NCBI GenBank assembly: GCA_024169445.1
Contig: JALKFA010000001.1
Span: forward strand, 2,976,001 to 3,040,000
Reading direction: 5' to 3'
DNA length: 64,000 bases
Origin: Buttiauxella agrestis ATCC 33320
GTDB lineage: Bacteria; Pseudomonadota; Gammaproteobacteria; Enterobacterales; Enterobacteriaceae
Shown: positions 17,461-27,504 of the stretch, one piece after another
Numbering within the stretch: position 1 is the stretch's first letter
How the letters are laid out: each line of letters begins with the position of its first letter
The notes under the pieces: generated by a model
Seen by the model: only the letters and a program-made list of their open reading frames with translations
Told to the model about the DNA's origin: nothing
The model's database searches: none
Translations under genes and position numbers: made by a program

Positions 17461-18344
17461 GCTTTTTTCGCGACGCTCAGTGTCGCCGCTAAGCGTGCAG
17501 GTTTATCTGCAGTTGCTTTCTGCGGTGCGCTTGCGCAGGCCGTTTCGACACAAACGAAAGTCTTGTAACCATCGTCTGGCATATCTGCCATAGAAGCAGA
17601 CAATGCCGGGCCAGGGTTCCAGCCAACCACGTTAACGTGATGGTGATGTACAACATTGATAGTGCGGTTCAGGCTTGCATCATGGATAACGCTGCACTCT
17701 TCTGGTTCCAGATACACACGGTCAGTACGGTCCGGGAAGGTCTGCACGCCGTCAGTTAACTGGCCTTCAGAAGCATTAAGCACTTTATCGATATATTTTT
17801 TACCCAGCCCGCTCACTTTCACATCAGCAATATCGCCAACATTAAAGTAAGTGTGTAGTGCGGAGTTAACCTCGAATTCGCCGTGCGCTTCCAGTTCCAT
17901 CTCACAGGTTTTACCCAGTTTGTAACGTGCATACAGGGTGAAATCGTGTGGCCAGAATTTACGAGTTGCATCGCTGCTTTGTAATTCGAAAGTCAGAGAA
18001 ACGCCGCTTTCATCTTCGTTATGAGCGCTCAAAGCCCATGGCAAGTTACGGGCAAAACCGTGCGCGGGTAAGTCTGATTGCGCGGCAGGGCCAAACCATG
18101 GCCAGCAGATTGGCACACCACCACGAATGGCTTTACCGTCCTGGAATGGGGTGTTGTCGCTCAGCCAAAGCACTTCTTCTTCACCAGCAGGTTTCCATGA
18201 CAGCAGGTGCGCGCCTTGCAATGTCACAGAACCGCGAGCTTGTGGATGGTCAACAACGATAACTTCCAGCTCGTCAATTTGGCGGCGAGACACAGAAGAG
18301 GTGATTTGTTCAATAACCGGAAGGGCAAAAATTTTATTAATCAT
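17457..18344 (-). CDS. yeaD: YeaD glucose-6-phosphate 1-epimerase
   Basis: This 295-aa galactose-mutarotase-fold protein interconverts alpha and beta anomers of hexose 6-phosphates. Family motifs seen: GAHLLSWKPAGEEEVLWLS, RGGVPICWPWFGP, HGFARNLPW, the catalytic His in ALHTYFNVGDI, and the catalytic Glu in CVETACA. It follows gapA on the same strand with a strong terminator between, so expression is probably mostly independent or by read-through. Placement next to gapA is conserved in enterics and fits a housekeeping role around glycolysis. Confidence 0.93.
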   Translation of the reverse strand: MINKIFALPVIEQITSSVSRRQIDELEVIVVDHPQARGSVTLQGAHLLSWKPAGEEEVLWLSDNTPFQDGKAIRGGVPICWPWFGPAAQSDLPAHGFARNLPWALSAHNEDESGVSLTFELQSSDATRKFWPHDFTLYARYKLGKTCEMELEAHGEFEVNSALHTYFNVGDIADVKVSGLGKKYIDKVLNASEGQLTDGVQTFPDRTDRVYLEPEECSVIHDASLNRTINVVHHHHVNVVGWNPGPALSASMADMPDDGYKTFVCVETACASAPQKATADKPARLAATLSVAKKA

Positions 18345-18371
18345 TTGTTCAACCTATCGATCAAAGGCGAA

Positions 18372-18397
18372 AAAAAAGGGCGACCACAGTCGCCCTT
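18372..18397 (-). terminator. Terminator of gapA
   Basis: Minus-strand AAGGGCGAC-TGTG-GTCGCCCTT is a perfect 9-bp stem followed by T8. Confidence 0.93.
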
Positions 18398-18420
18398 CAG
18401 GATTAATCACTCATCTCAAC

Positions 18421-19428
<1,008 letters not shown>

Positions 19429-19624
19429 CTATTTGTTAGTGAATAAAAGTTGCCTGTAAAATTACAAAAACCTTACTCAGCGTCAAGCGGAATCGTGTCA
19501 ATCATTGCGACAAATCAATCCTATGGACATCATTTGAACGACTGAACCGCCTCGCGCTCCCCTTTTGGCTCTATATCCAAATGGGGATGATACAAGGAAT
19601 TTTAAAGATCAATTCCAACAAGAA

Positions 19625-19640
19625 TGTGACACCGATCACA
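19625..19640. promoter_or_regulatory. CRP site in the gapA-msrB gap
   Basis: TGTGACACCGATCACA is an exact TGTGA-N6-TCACA match with AA/AA flanks. It lies about 210 bp from gapA and 120 bp from msrB. CRP regulation of gapA is known in E. coli; the site could also affect msrB. Confidence 0.75.
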
Positions 19641-19761
19641 AATGGCACTAAGCCAGAAATTCAGGGCTAAGTTTAGAACAAAAAACCGCACGGTGTTGTT
19701 AATTTTTTGTTAGAATCATGCTGTTATCAGTTACAGTACCCACTGCCCGAGATGTACGCAT

Positions 19762-20175
19762 ATGGCTAACCAATTACCTCCTGATTTATCGAAAAAAAAC
19801 CTTTCTGAGATGCAGTTGTATGTCACCCAGAAGCATGGCACTGAGCCACCGTTTTCCGGTCGTCTGCTGCATAACAAGCGGGAAGGTGTCTATCACTGTC
19901 TGGTCTGCGACGCACCGTTGTTTATGTCAGAGTCCAAGTATGACTCAGGCTGCGGCTGGCCTAGCTTCTATGAGCCGGTGAGTGACAACGCAATCCGTTA
20001 TATCAAGGACTTTTCACACGGCATGGAGCGGGTAGAAATCCGTTGTAACAATTGCGAAGCCCATTTAGGTCATGTCTTCCCGGATGGCCCTCAGCCAACG
20101 GGTGAGCGATACTGCGTAAATTCAGCTTCGTTGAACTTCACCGATGATAAAAACGGTGAGCAAATCGAAGGCTGA
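19762..20175 (+). CDS. msrB: Methionine-R-sulfoxide reductase MsrB
   Basis: This 137-aa enzyme reduces the R-epimer of methionine sulfoxide in proteins. Zinc-binding cysteines occur in the pairs CLVCDAPLF and [12 protein letters not shown], and the catalytic Cys is in the terminal [21 protein letters not shown] is also diagnostic. Length matches E. coli MsrB. yeaC follows 39 bp downstream and is probably cotranscribed. Confidence 0.96.
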   Translation: MANQLPPDLSKKNLSEMQLYVTQKHGTEPPFSGRLLHNKREGVYHCLVCDAPLFMSESKYDSGCGWPSFYEPVSDNAIRYIKDFSHGMERVEIRCNNCEAHLGHVFPDGPQPTGERYCVNSASLNFTDDKNGEQIEG

Positions 20176-20214
20176 AAAATCGATTCAGCAAATTATTCCA
20201 CAGGAACTTGCCGC

Positions 20215-20493
20215 ATGATGAACCTGGATGAAATGTTAGAAGCAATGACACCGGAAGTTTATCAACGTCTGGTGACCGCCGTTGAGCTGGGGAAATGGCC
20301 AGACGGTGTGGCACTGACACCCGACCAAAAAGAGAACAGTTTGCAATTAGTGATGATGTGGCAGACGCGTCATAACACTGACCCGCAACATATGACCATC
20401 GGCACCGATGGCAATATCGTGATGAAGAGTAAGCAGCAACTGAAAGCCGAGTTTGGTATCGAACCCGCGCCGATTTTGACCGTGAAGCTGTAA
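20215..20493 (+). CDS. yeaC: YeaC (DUF1315) protein
   Basis: This 92-aa acidic cytoplasmic protein reads MMNLDEMLEAMTPEVYQRL..., with GKWPDGVALTPDQKENSLQ, closely matching E. coli YeaC. Function unknown. It lies downstream of msrB as in E. coli. Two tandem REP-type elements occupy the gap that follows. Confidence 0.88.
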   Translation: MMNLDEMLEAMTPEVYQRLVTAVELGKWPDGVALTPDQKENSLQLVMMWQTRHNTDPQHMTIGTDGNIVMKSKQQLKAEFGIEPAPILTVKL

Positions 20494-20506
20494 CGCGTTG
20501 TTTTTT

Positions 20507-20580
20507 CTCCCTCTCCCTAACCCTCTCCCAATGGGAGAGGGGACAGATCGAGTAGGGTGGGTAAGCTTGCGTCACCCACC
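20507..20580. repeat. Composite REP-like elements between yeaC and the chitinase gene
   Basis: CTCCCTCTCCCTAACCCTCT runs into CCCAATGGGAGAGGGGA, a palindrome also present at 31341-31446. It is followed by GTAGGGTGGGTAAGC and GCGTCACCCACC, a second hairpin family also present at 46269 and 57068. Both are typical enterobacterial intergenic palindromes placed between convergent genes. Confidence 0.75.
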
Positions 20581-20591
20581 GAATAACGACG

Positions 20592-21863
20592 TTAATGCTC
20601 CGTTTTAATCCCTAAATCTTTGGCTAACTCTTTTGCCAGGCGGTTGTTGTCATCCGCGCCATACTCCCAGAACATCGCGCCACCTAAGCCTTTCGCTTTG
20701 ATGTACTCCGCTTTGATTGCCACAGAACGTGGGTTCTCATAAGAGATGGCGAACAACGGCTTCCCTTCGGCTGACTTGACGGTCAAGTAGGGGACATGCG
20801 CGTCATCATCCCAGTTTTCAGTGAAGCGCTTTTGCGGGTCGTTAAGCATTTTGCTAACAATGTCGTTATATTTCATGTAACTGTCTTTAGTCAGGTCAAC
20901 GCCTAAGGACATAAACAGCGCTTTCTCGCTATCGCCGAAATAGGGTTGAGTGACCGGGTTTTTAGCCGCGTCTGGTTTATCCCAGTCAATACCTGGCTCA
21001 GTGGCGCGTTTAGGAATGCGGCCATAGAAACCGATGCCGAGGTTCATCTGTGCGGGTTTTAAGCCAGCTTTAATATAATTATCGACCACGAAATTCACGT
21101 TATATTTGTCAGCAGCCGCCACGGTTGGCCAGGTTTTCGAATCATACAGATTGGCGTTGAAGTACTGAGTGCCATACGCCATGTCGTAAGTCATCAGGTT
21201 GATGTAATCCAGCGCAGGCGCAATGGCTTTCACATCCACCCATTCGGTTGGGCTTTTCACGTTCGCGCCGACAGCAATTGTCAGCAGTTTCTCTTTGCCA
21301 AGTGCTGCACGCAGTTCATTTAGCAATGCGGTGAAATTAGCGCGATCTTCTGGAAGGCTTGCCACCAGCCCCCACGCGCCATTCACCGGATACTCCCAGT
21401 CCAGATCGATACCATCCAGACCGTAACGCTTGATCACATCCTGTACCGAACGGATAAAAACGGTGCGATTTTCAGGTGTAGCCGCCGCCCCAGAGAAACC
21501 ACGCGCGCCCCAGCCGCCGACCGAAAGCAGGACTTTCAGTTGTGGATTCTGTTTACGCAGCGCAGGGATTTTCTCAAGGTCAGACATCACTTTTGGTGAA
21601 AGCCAGATTTGGTGAAGTTTAGAGGCGTCTTTTAACGCAGGATTAGTTTCATCTTTTTCATCGTTGTAGATCAGGCCAAACGAGTAGTTGAGATGGGTAA
21701 TCTGGCGGACATCGAGTTTATCGATATCACCACCGGGCCCGGCAGTGACATCACCGCCACCGTTGAAATAACCTACCGAGAGGTAAGAGCTTGCCTGAGC
21801 CACACCAGCACAAGCGATTTGTATCACTGCCAGCAACGGCAGCAGCTTACGCGTGAAAACCAT
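20592..21863 (-). CDS. Secreted GH18 chitinase
   Basis: This 423-aa glycoside hydrolase family 18 enzyme has a signal peptide (TRKLLPLLAVIQIACAGVAQA-SSYLSVGYF). Barrel strand 3 is KVLLSVGGWGARGFSG, and the catalytic DxxDxDxE motif is in YGLDGIDLDWEYP (Glu acid/base). INLMTYDMAYG and GGAMFWEYGADD supply the strand 6 and strand 8 residues. It has no carbohydrate-binding module, so it probably processes short chitin oligomers or soluble substrates in the periplasm or medium. GAGGAA precedes the ATG. A perfect 16-bp palindrome about 70 bp upstream suggests LacI/GalR-type control. It lies between yeaC and pncA, where E. coli has none. Confidence 0.9.
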   Translation of the reverse strand: MVFTRKLLPLLAVIQIACAGVAQASSYLSVGYFNGGGDVTAGPGGDIDKLDVRQITHLNYSFGLIYNDEKDETNPALKDASKLHQIWLSPKVMSDLEKIPALRKQNPQLKVLLSVGGWGARGFSGAAATPENRTVFIRSVQDVIKRYGLDGIDLDWEYPVNGAWGLVASLPEDRANFTALLNELRAALGKEKLLTIAVGANVKSPTEWVDVKAIAPALDYINLMTYDMAYGTQYFNANLYDSKTWPTVAAADKYNVNFVVDNYIKAGLKPAQMNLGIGFYGRIPKRATEPGIDWDKPDAAKNPVTQPYFGDSEKALFMSLGVDLTKDSYMKYNDIVSKMLNDPQKRFTENWDDDAHVPYLTVKSAEGKPLFAISYENPRSVAIKAEYIKAKGLGGAMFWEYGADDNNRLAKELAKDLGIKTEH

Positions 21864-21932
21864 TGGGGAGTTCCTCTTTGACGGACAAATAAGAAATACA
21901 GCTAAAATGCTGTATAAATAAGCAACTTGATT

Positions 21933-21948
21933 ATGAGAGCGCTCTCAT
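21933..21948. promoter_or_regulatory. Palindromic operator upstream of the chitinase gene
   Basis: ATGAGAGCGCTCTCAT is a perfect 16-bp palindrome with the central CG typical of LacI/GalR-family operators (GAGAGCGCTCTC). It lies 70 bp upstream of the start. No LacI-type regulator is encoded in this window. Confidence 0.6.
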
Positions 21949-21989
21949 CAATGAGCGAGCACTAAAAGTTCAGAATGAGAGCGGAATCG

Positions 21990-22019
21990 AAAAAAGGGGA
22001 AAGGGCGCGTTTACGCCCT
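21990..22019 (-). terminator. Probable terminator of ansA-pncA
   Basis: Minus-strand AGGGCG/CGCCCT stem is followed by TTCCCCTTTTTT just beyond the pncA stop. Confidence 0.55.
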
Positions 22020-22027
22020 GGAGAAAA

Positions 22028-22657
22028 TTAGTAAGTAAAATCAGCGAGTGTCATCAGCGTAGCGCCAGCCGCTGACATATCCTGGAACGCCCGCAGGCTG
22101 TCTTGCGGATGCAGATTCACGCCACGGCAACCATCAGTGATAACCGTAACTTCATAACCCAACGACAACGCATCCAGCACCGTGAACTTGACGCAATAAT
22201 CCGTCGCTAGCCCAACCACAATCAGCTGTTTAATCTCGTGGCGGAATAACCAATCGTCGAGCTGGGTTTTCTGGCGATGTCCATTGTCGAAAAAACCACT
22301 GTAGCTATCAACGAGGTGATTTTCGCCCTTTTGAAAAATAGCGTCGATTTCCTGCGCATTAAGCAAGGGGGGAAGTTCCGCGCCTTCACTGTTCTGAACA
22401 CAATGATCCGGCCACCAGGTTTGTTTCAGCCCGTCGAGTTTCCCCTGCGTATAAGGCTCTGCTTTTTGCACGCTGGCAAAACTACCGTGATCTGCCGGAT
22501 GCCAGTCTTGTGTGGCAAGCACCGCGTCACCACGGGCTTTACAATGCGCGATTAACGCGTTCGCCACATCAATCGTGCTGTCACCTTCAGGCACAGCAAG
22601 CGCCCCACCGGCGCAAAAATCATTTTGTAAATCGACTATCACTAACGCGCGTTGCAT
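22028..22657 (-). CDS. pncA: Nicotinamidase/pyrazinamidase
   Basis: This 209-aa isochorismatase-fold hydrolase converts nicotinamide to nicotinate in NAD salvage. The triad is visible: Asp10 in VIVDLQNDFCAGG, Lys in the middle region, and Cys near 156 in GLATDYCVKFT. Metal ligands lie in ATQDWHPADHGSF. It follows ansA by nine bases and is probably cotranscribed, as in E. coli. Confidence 0.95.
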   Translation of the reverse strand: MQRALVIVDLQNDFCAGGALAVPEGDSTIDVANALIAHCKARGDAVLATQDWHPADHGSFASVQKAEPYTQGKLDGLKQTWWPDHCVQNSEGAELPPLLNAQEIDAIFQKGENHLVDSYSGFFDNGHRQKTQLDDWLFRHEIKQLIVVGLATDYCVKFTVLDALSLGYEVTVITDGCRGVNLHPQDSLRAFQDMSAAGATLMTLADFTY

Positions 22658-22666
22658 GGCTTCTCC

Positions 22667-23683
22667 TTACTCGTCAGGGGTGAGTTCGCCGCGTAAGTTG
22701 CGTGACATCGCCTCACGAATAGTCTGAGCATCCAGATTTTGGCTGAGTAGATAGTGCAGTTTAGTCAGTGTCGCCTCTACCGTCATATCGTAGCCGCTAA
22801 TAACACCTGCTTGAGCCAATGCATTACCGGTCGCGTAGCCACCCATATTCACTTTACCGGACATACATTGCGTCAGGTTGACCACCACAATGCCGCGTGA
22901 ACAGGCCTCTTGTAACTCTTTGAGGAACGCCCCGTGTTGTGGAGCATTGCCCACACCATAAGAACGCAGGATCAACGCTTTCACAGGCTGGCGTAAGAAA
23001 TTACCGACCACATCCGCAGAAATACCCGGGTAAATCGTCACCACGCCAATCGGTTGTGGAGTGATCGGATGAACGATTAACTCGCCTTCACCGTGTGGTG
23101 CGGCAGGAGTATTCAGACGGCGAATGTGAATCCCGGCTTCAAGCAACGGTGCAAGATTCGGCGAGGCGAATGCATCAAAACCGTCGGCATGGGCTTTGGT
23201 GGTGCGGTTGCCACGGTATAGTCGATTGTTGAAGAACAGCGTCACTTCGTTTATCGGGAAGTTTGCCGCAACATAAAGTGAGTTGAGCAGGTTAATTTGC
23301 CCATCAGAACGCAGCTCGGCCAATGGAATCTGTGAGCCAGTTACAATGACCGGTTTACCGAGGTTTTCCAGCATAAACGACAACGCCGAGGCGGTGAATG
23401 CCATGGTGTCGGTACCATGAAGGATCACGAAGCCATCGTACTCGTCGTAATGCGCTTTGATGTCATCAGCAATGTGCTGCCAGTCTTCCGGTGTCATATC
23501 GGAAGAGTCCATTAGCGGCTGATATTCATGAATGGTGAAATCAGGCATTTCCGGGCGATGGAATTCTGGCATCAAAGCCAGTTGACGCTGGAGGTGACCA
23601 GAGACAGGAATGTAACCGTGTTCTGAGCGCTGCATACCGATAGTACCGCCGGTGTAGGCAACGTAGATGGATTTCTTTTGCAT
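22667..23683 (-). CDS. ansA: L-asparaginase I (cytoplasmic)
   Basis: This 338-aa type I asparaginase lacks a signal peptide. The first catalytic Thr is in YVAYTGGTIGM, and the second Thr/Asp pair is in FVILHGTDTMAFTAS; GSQIPLAELRSDG is also conserved. It hydrolyses asparagine to aspartate and ammonia in the cytoplasm. The first gene of an ansA-pncA unit, separated from sppA by a strong terminator. Confidence 0.96.
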   Translation of the reverse strand: MQKKSIYVAYTGGTIGMQRSEHGYIPVSGHLQRQLALMPEFHRPEMPDFTIHEYQPLMDSSDMTPEDWQHIADDIKAHYDEYDGFVILHGTDTMAFTASALSFMLENLGKPVIVTGSQIPLAELRSDGQINLLNSLYVAANFPINEVTLFFNNRLYRGNRTTKAHADGFDAFASPNLAPLLEAGIHIRRLNTPAAPHGEGELIVHPITPQPIGVVTIYPGISADVVGNFLRQPVKALILRSYGVGNAPQHGAFLKELQEACSRGIVVVNLTQCMSGKVNMGGYATGNALAQAGVISGYDMTVEATLTKLHYLLSQNLDAQTIREAMSRNLRGELTPDE

Positions 23684-23733
23684 GAGTGAACTCAGGGCTT
23701 TTACACAATGGGGCGCAGTATAAGACGGCAGGG

Positions 23734-23766
23734 CAAAAAAATCAGCCCGGTGAATACCGGGCTGAT
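23734..23766 (-). terminator. Terminator of sppA
   Basis: ATCAGCCCGG/CCGGGCTGAT perfect 10-bp stem, followed on the minus strand by T7. Confidence 0.92.
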
Positions 23767-23776
23767 GTTGATATTA

Positions 23777-25627
23777 TTATCGCACATCACCACAGGTGAG
23801 GCAGAAGGCATAGCGATTCTGCGGATCATTCATGGTGCCAAACTTATCGTTTTGCGCTTTCACCGCCAGAGCCGCATCCGCCAGTGGTGCAGGCAAATAC
23901 GCTTGTAACGCTTGCGGCAACATGGCGCGTACCGAGCCGCTCATGCTCTCGAACACCATATCCAGGAAGCTTGGATCATCTTTCCAGAAATCCAGATGCC
24001 AGGTTTTCAGCTTCGCCAGTTCAGCGGCTTTTGCCACCGCATCGTCGAAATCGCCCAGGCTATCGACCAGGCCGTTAGCTTTGGCATCCTGCCCAGTCCA
24101 GACATGACCCTGCGCGATTTCATCAATTTGCTCTGGCGTTTTCTTACGAGAATCAGCCACCAGATTGATAAAACGCTTATAGCCATTTTCGATGGTCAAC
24201 TGCATCATCTGCTGGACTTCCGGTGGTAACGACTTCGTCACCGCAACGTCGGCCAGGGCCGAAGTCGCCACGCCATCCGTGTGAACACCAATCGAATCCA
24301 GGCTGTTTTCCACGGTATTAATCACCCCAAAGATACCGATTGAACCGGTCAAGGTATTGGGGCTTGCGACAATATAATTGGCTGGCGTGGAAATCCAGTA
24401 ACCGCCAGATGCCGCCATACCGCCCATCGAAACGACAATCGGCTTACCGGCTTCACGTGCGGCTTCCAGTTCATCACGAATCACTTCTGACGCGCTCACA
24501 CTGCCACCAGGGCTGTTGACGCGCAGTACAATCGCCTTCACTTTAGGATCAAGACGCGCTTCGCGGATTTGCAACGCAGTGGTATCACCGCCGACCTGAC
24601 CCGGAGTTTCCTGGCCGTCCATGATGGCGCCATCTGCGAGGATCACCGCAATCGCGTCACCTTTATCCTCAGGCTTTTTCACCACATAGTCATACATGCT
24701 GGTGTAGCTGAAATCTTTGCTTTCTTTGTTCCAGCCGAACTGTTTAATCATCGCTTTATCAACCGCCGCGCTACTCGCCAGTTGATCAACCAGTTTGTTA
24801 TCCAGCGCGTATTTTGCGGTGTCGCCGCCGAGTTTTTGCAGGTTATCGAGCAAACCTTGCGCCCCAGGGAACACCTGCTGTGCCGTAATCTGGCGGTTAG
24901 CCGCAATGGTGCCCAGGTAGTTTTGCCAAAGTTCACCAATCCAGCGGCTATCGGCTTCACGCGCCGCAGGGGACATATCGTCACGAATAAACGGTTCGAC
25001 AGCAGACTTATAAGTCCCAACGCGGAAGATATGCGTGGACACTTTCAGCTTATCGAGCAGCGTTTTGTAATACAGCGAATTCGTAGCAAAACCGTGTAAG
25101 TCCACCACGCCTTGTGGCGACATCCAGATTTTATTAGCGAAGCTTGCCAGATAATATTGCCCCTGGTTGTAGCTATCACCTACGGCATAAACCGGCTTAC
25201 CACTGTCGCGGAATTCGCGCAGCGCCTTACCGATGTACTGCATAGACGGCTGATCACCACCTGCAAAATCTTTTAAATCCAGCACAATACCGGTGATATT
25301 GCGGTCGTCTTTCGCCTGACGAATGGTATCGACCACATCAAACAGCGAGTTTTCTTGCAAGCGGTCAGAACTGGCGCCGAGCAACTGACGGCCAATGACA
25401 CCTAATTTATTACTGACCGACGGCTTATCGACCACCACACCGGTGATATCCATCAATAACGCGCCGCGTGCAGGCTCTGCTGGGGCACTATTAATCTGTG
25501 CCCAGATCCCAACACCAACCAACACCAGCAGTACAAAAAAGAGATTGAGAATAAACTCTCGAATAAAGTTAAGCAGACGCCAGGTCCACTTAAAGAAACC
25601 GGCAATAAACCGCCCGATAGTGCGCAT
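23777..25627 (-). CDS. sppA: Signal peptide peptidase SppA (protease IV)
   Basis: This 616-aa inner-membrane serine protease degrades cleaved signal peptides. One N-terminal membrane helix ([19 protein letters not shown]) anchors two tandem S49 domains. The general-base Lys lies in [15 protein letters not shown] in the first repeat. The nucleophile Ser is in a second-repeat segment, either [16 protein letters not shown] or the following [13 protein letters not shown] (the catalytic Ser of E. coli SppA is Ser409). Length matches E. coli (618). Single gene, divergent from ydjA. Confidence 0.96.
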   Translation of the reverse strand: MRTIGRFIAGFFKWTWRLLNFIREFILNLFFVLLVLVGVGIWAQINSAPAEPARGALLMDITGVVVDKPSVSNKLGVIGRQLLGASSDRLQENSLFDVVDTIRQAKDDRNITGIVLDLKDFAGGDQPSMQYIGKALREFRDSGKPVYAVGDSYNQGQYYLASFANKIWMSPQGVVDLHGFATNSLYYKTLLDKLKVSTHIFRVGTYKSAVEPFIRDDMSPAAREADSRWIGELWQNYLGTIAANRQITAQQVFPGAQGLLDNLQKLGGDTAKYALDNKLVDQLASSAAVDKAMIKQFGWNKESKDFSYTSMYDYVVKKPEDKGDAIAVILADGAIMDGQETPGQVGGDTTALQIREARLDPKVKAIVLRVNSPGGSVSASEVIRDELEAAREAGKPIVVSMGGMAASGGYWISTPANYIVASPNTLTGSIGIFGVINTVENSLDSIGVHTDGVATSALADVAVTKSLPPEVQQMMQLTIENGYKRFINLVADSRKKTPEQIDEIAQGHVWTGQDAKANGLVDSLGDFDDAVAKAAELAKLKTWHLDFWKDDPSFLDMVFESMSGSVRAMLPQALQAYLPAPLADAALAVKAQNDKFGTMNDPQNRYAFCLTCGDVR

Positions 25628-25786
25628 GTATTCTCCGAATTACCCAGTTTTAGCTGAGGTATAGCTAAAGTGATTGCTATCCTAAATACCCCCAGGGCAA
25701 ATGTCAGTAGGAAATCTGCCGTGTGCTGTAACAAAATCTACAGTCGTGTTAGTTTCGCTGATTAAAATCATGACAGGAGTTATCAA

Positions 25787-26338
25787 ATGGATGCACTTGA
25801 ACTACTTCTTCACCGTCGCAGTGCTTCGCGCCTGGTGGAACCCGCTCCTGCGGGCGAAATTCTGGAAAACATTATTCGTGCCGGTATGCGCGCGCCTGAC
25901 CACGGAACCTTGCAGCCGTGGCGCTTCATTGTGATTGAAGGCGAAGGCCGCGACCGCTTCAGCCACGTGCTGGAACAAGCCGCTATTGCTGAAGAGCTTG
26001 ACGAGAAGGGCATTGAAAAGGCACGTACCGCACCATCCCGCGCACCGATGATTATCGCTGTGGTGGCATATTGTGATGACAACCATAAAGTCCCGGTCTG
26101 GGAGCAAGTGGTTTCTGCGGGTTGCGCGGTGATGGCAATGCAGATGGCAGCAGTCGCTCAGGGCTACAACGGCATCTGGCGCACCGGTATCTGGACTGAA
26201 AGCGAAGCGGTTCGTGAAGCACTTCATTGCCGTGAGCAAGATGAAGTGGTCGGTTTCTTGTATTTGGGTACCCCGCAACTCAAAGCCTCTACTACGGTCA
26301 GCGTGCCAGACATCACTCCGTTTGTGCGCAAATTCTAA
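25787..26338 (+). CDS. ydjA: YdjA nitroreductase-like flavoprotein
   Basis: This 183-aa minimal nitroreductase has the FMN-binding [15 protein letters not shown] and [15 protein letters not shown] segments, with [12 protein letters not shown] near the active site. It closely matches E. coli YdjA (183 aa), an FMN protein with an unusually small active-site cavity; the physiological substrate is unknown. ACAGGAG precedes the ATG. It lies 118 bp before selD, probably in the same direction of read-through. Confidence 0.93.
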   Translation: MDALELLLHRRSASRLVEPAPAGEILENIIRAGMRAPDHGTLQPWRFIVIEGEGRDRFSHVLEQAAIAEELDEKGIEKARTAPSRAPMIIAVVAYCDDNHKVPVWEQVVSAGCAVMAMQMAAVAQGYNGIWRTGIWTESEAVREALHCREQDEVVGFLYLGTPQLKASTTVSVPDITPFVRKF

Positions 26339-26456
26339 GCAAACAATCAAAACCTGTCTGGATTGTGACCAGGAATGGGGCAATTCAGACATGCGGTCTT
26401 ACTACTCGTTGAATTGAGCGCTACCATAGAGCGATTGCCAATGACAGGAGTAGTCT

Positions 26457-27500
26457 ATGAGTGAGCAAACCGTTCGTTTGACGCAGTACAGCCACGGAGC
26501 TGGTTGCGGCTGCAAAATTTCCCCGAAAGTCCTGCAAACTATTCTGCAATCTGAGCAGAGCAAATTTGTCGACCCAAACTTGCTGGTTGGAAACGAAACC
26601 AGTGATGACGCGGCGGTTTACGATCTCGGCAACGGCACTTGCATCATCAGCACCACCGACTTCTTTATGCCTATCGTCGACGATCCTTTCGACTTTGGGC
26701 GCATTGCCGCCACTAACGCTATTAGCGACATCTACGCGATGGGCGGCAAACCGATTATGGCTATCGCTATTCTGGGCTGGCCGATCAACACCCTGGCTCC
26801 TGAAATCGCCCGTAAAGTGATTGAAGGCGGGCGTTTTGTTTGCCAGCAAGCCGGGATTTCTCTGGCGGGCGGCCACTCAATCGACGCGCCAGAACCTATC
26901 TTTGGCCTTGCCGTTACCGGCATTGTGCCAACCGATCGTGTGAAGAAAAACAGCTCCGCGACACCAGGTTGCAAACTCTTCCTCACCAAGCCACTCGGCA
27001 TCGGCGTGTTGACTACCGCTGAGAAAAAATCGCTGCTCAAACCAGAACATTACGGCCTCGCGGCAGAAATCATGTGCCAGCTCAACAAACCTGGCGCTGA
27101 GTTTGCTGATATCGAAGGCGTCACGGCGATGACTGACGTCACGGGTTTTGGCCTGCTGGGCCACCTAAGCGAAATGTGCCGTGGTGCGGGTGTCCAGGCC
27201 GAAATCTGGTTCGATAAAGTCCCTAAATTGCCAGACGTTGAAGCCTATATCGCCCAGGGCTGCGTACCCGGTGGCACCTCGCGTAACTTCGCCAGCTATG
27301 GCTACTTAATGGGTGAAATGAGCGAAGCGCAGCGTGATTTGCTTTGTGACCCGCAAACTTCCGGTGGCTTGTTGCTGGCTGTTGAGGCGGATGCTGAAGC
27401 TGCGGTGGCGGCAGTTGCTGAAAAAAATGGCATCACGCTGACTGCCATTGGCGAGCTAAAAACCGCTCGTGGCGGCCGCCCGATGATTGAGATTCGCTAG
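26457..27500 (+). CDS. selD: Selenide, water dikinase (selenophosphate synthetase)
   Basis: This 347-aa enzyme makes selenophosphate from selenide and ATP for selenocysteine and selenouridine synthesis. The catalytic Cys17 and Lys20 occur in [11 protein letters not shown] (an ordinary Cys codon, not Sec). ATP/metal-binding Asp residues are in [11 protein letters not shown] and [31 protein letters not shown] and DPQTSGGLL are conserved. topB begins four bases after the stop, indicating translational coupling. Confidence 0.97.
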   Translation: MSEQTVRLTQYSHGAGCGCKISPKVLQTILQSEQSKFVDPNLLVGNETSDDAAVYDLGNGTCIISTTDFFMPIVDDPFDFGRIAATNAISDIYAMGGKPIMAIAILGWPINTLAPEIARKVIEGGRFVCQQAGISLAGGHSIDAPEPIFGLAVTGIVPTDRVKKNSSATPGCKLFLTKPLGIGVLTTAEKKSLLKPEHYGLAAEIMCQLNKPGAEFADIEGVTAMTDVTGFGLLGHLSEMCRGAGVQAEIWFDKVPKLPDVEAYIAQGCVPGGTSRNFASYGYLMGEMSEAQRDLLCDPQTSGGLLLAVEADAEAAVAAVAEKNGITLTAIGELKTARGGRPMIEIR

Positions 27501-27504
27501 TCGG

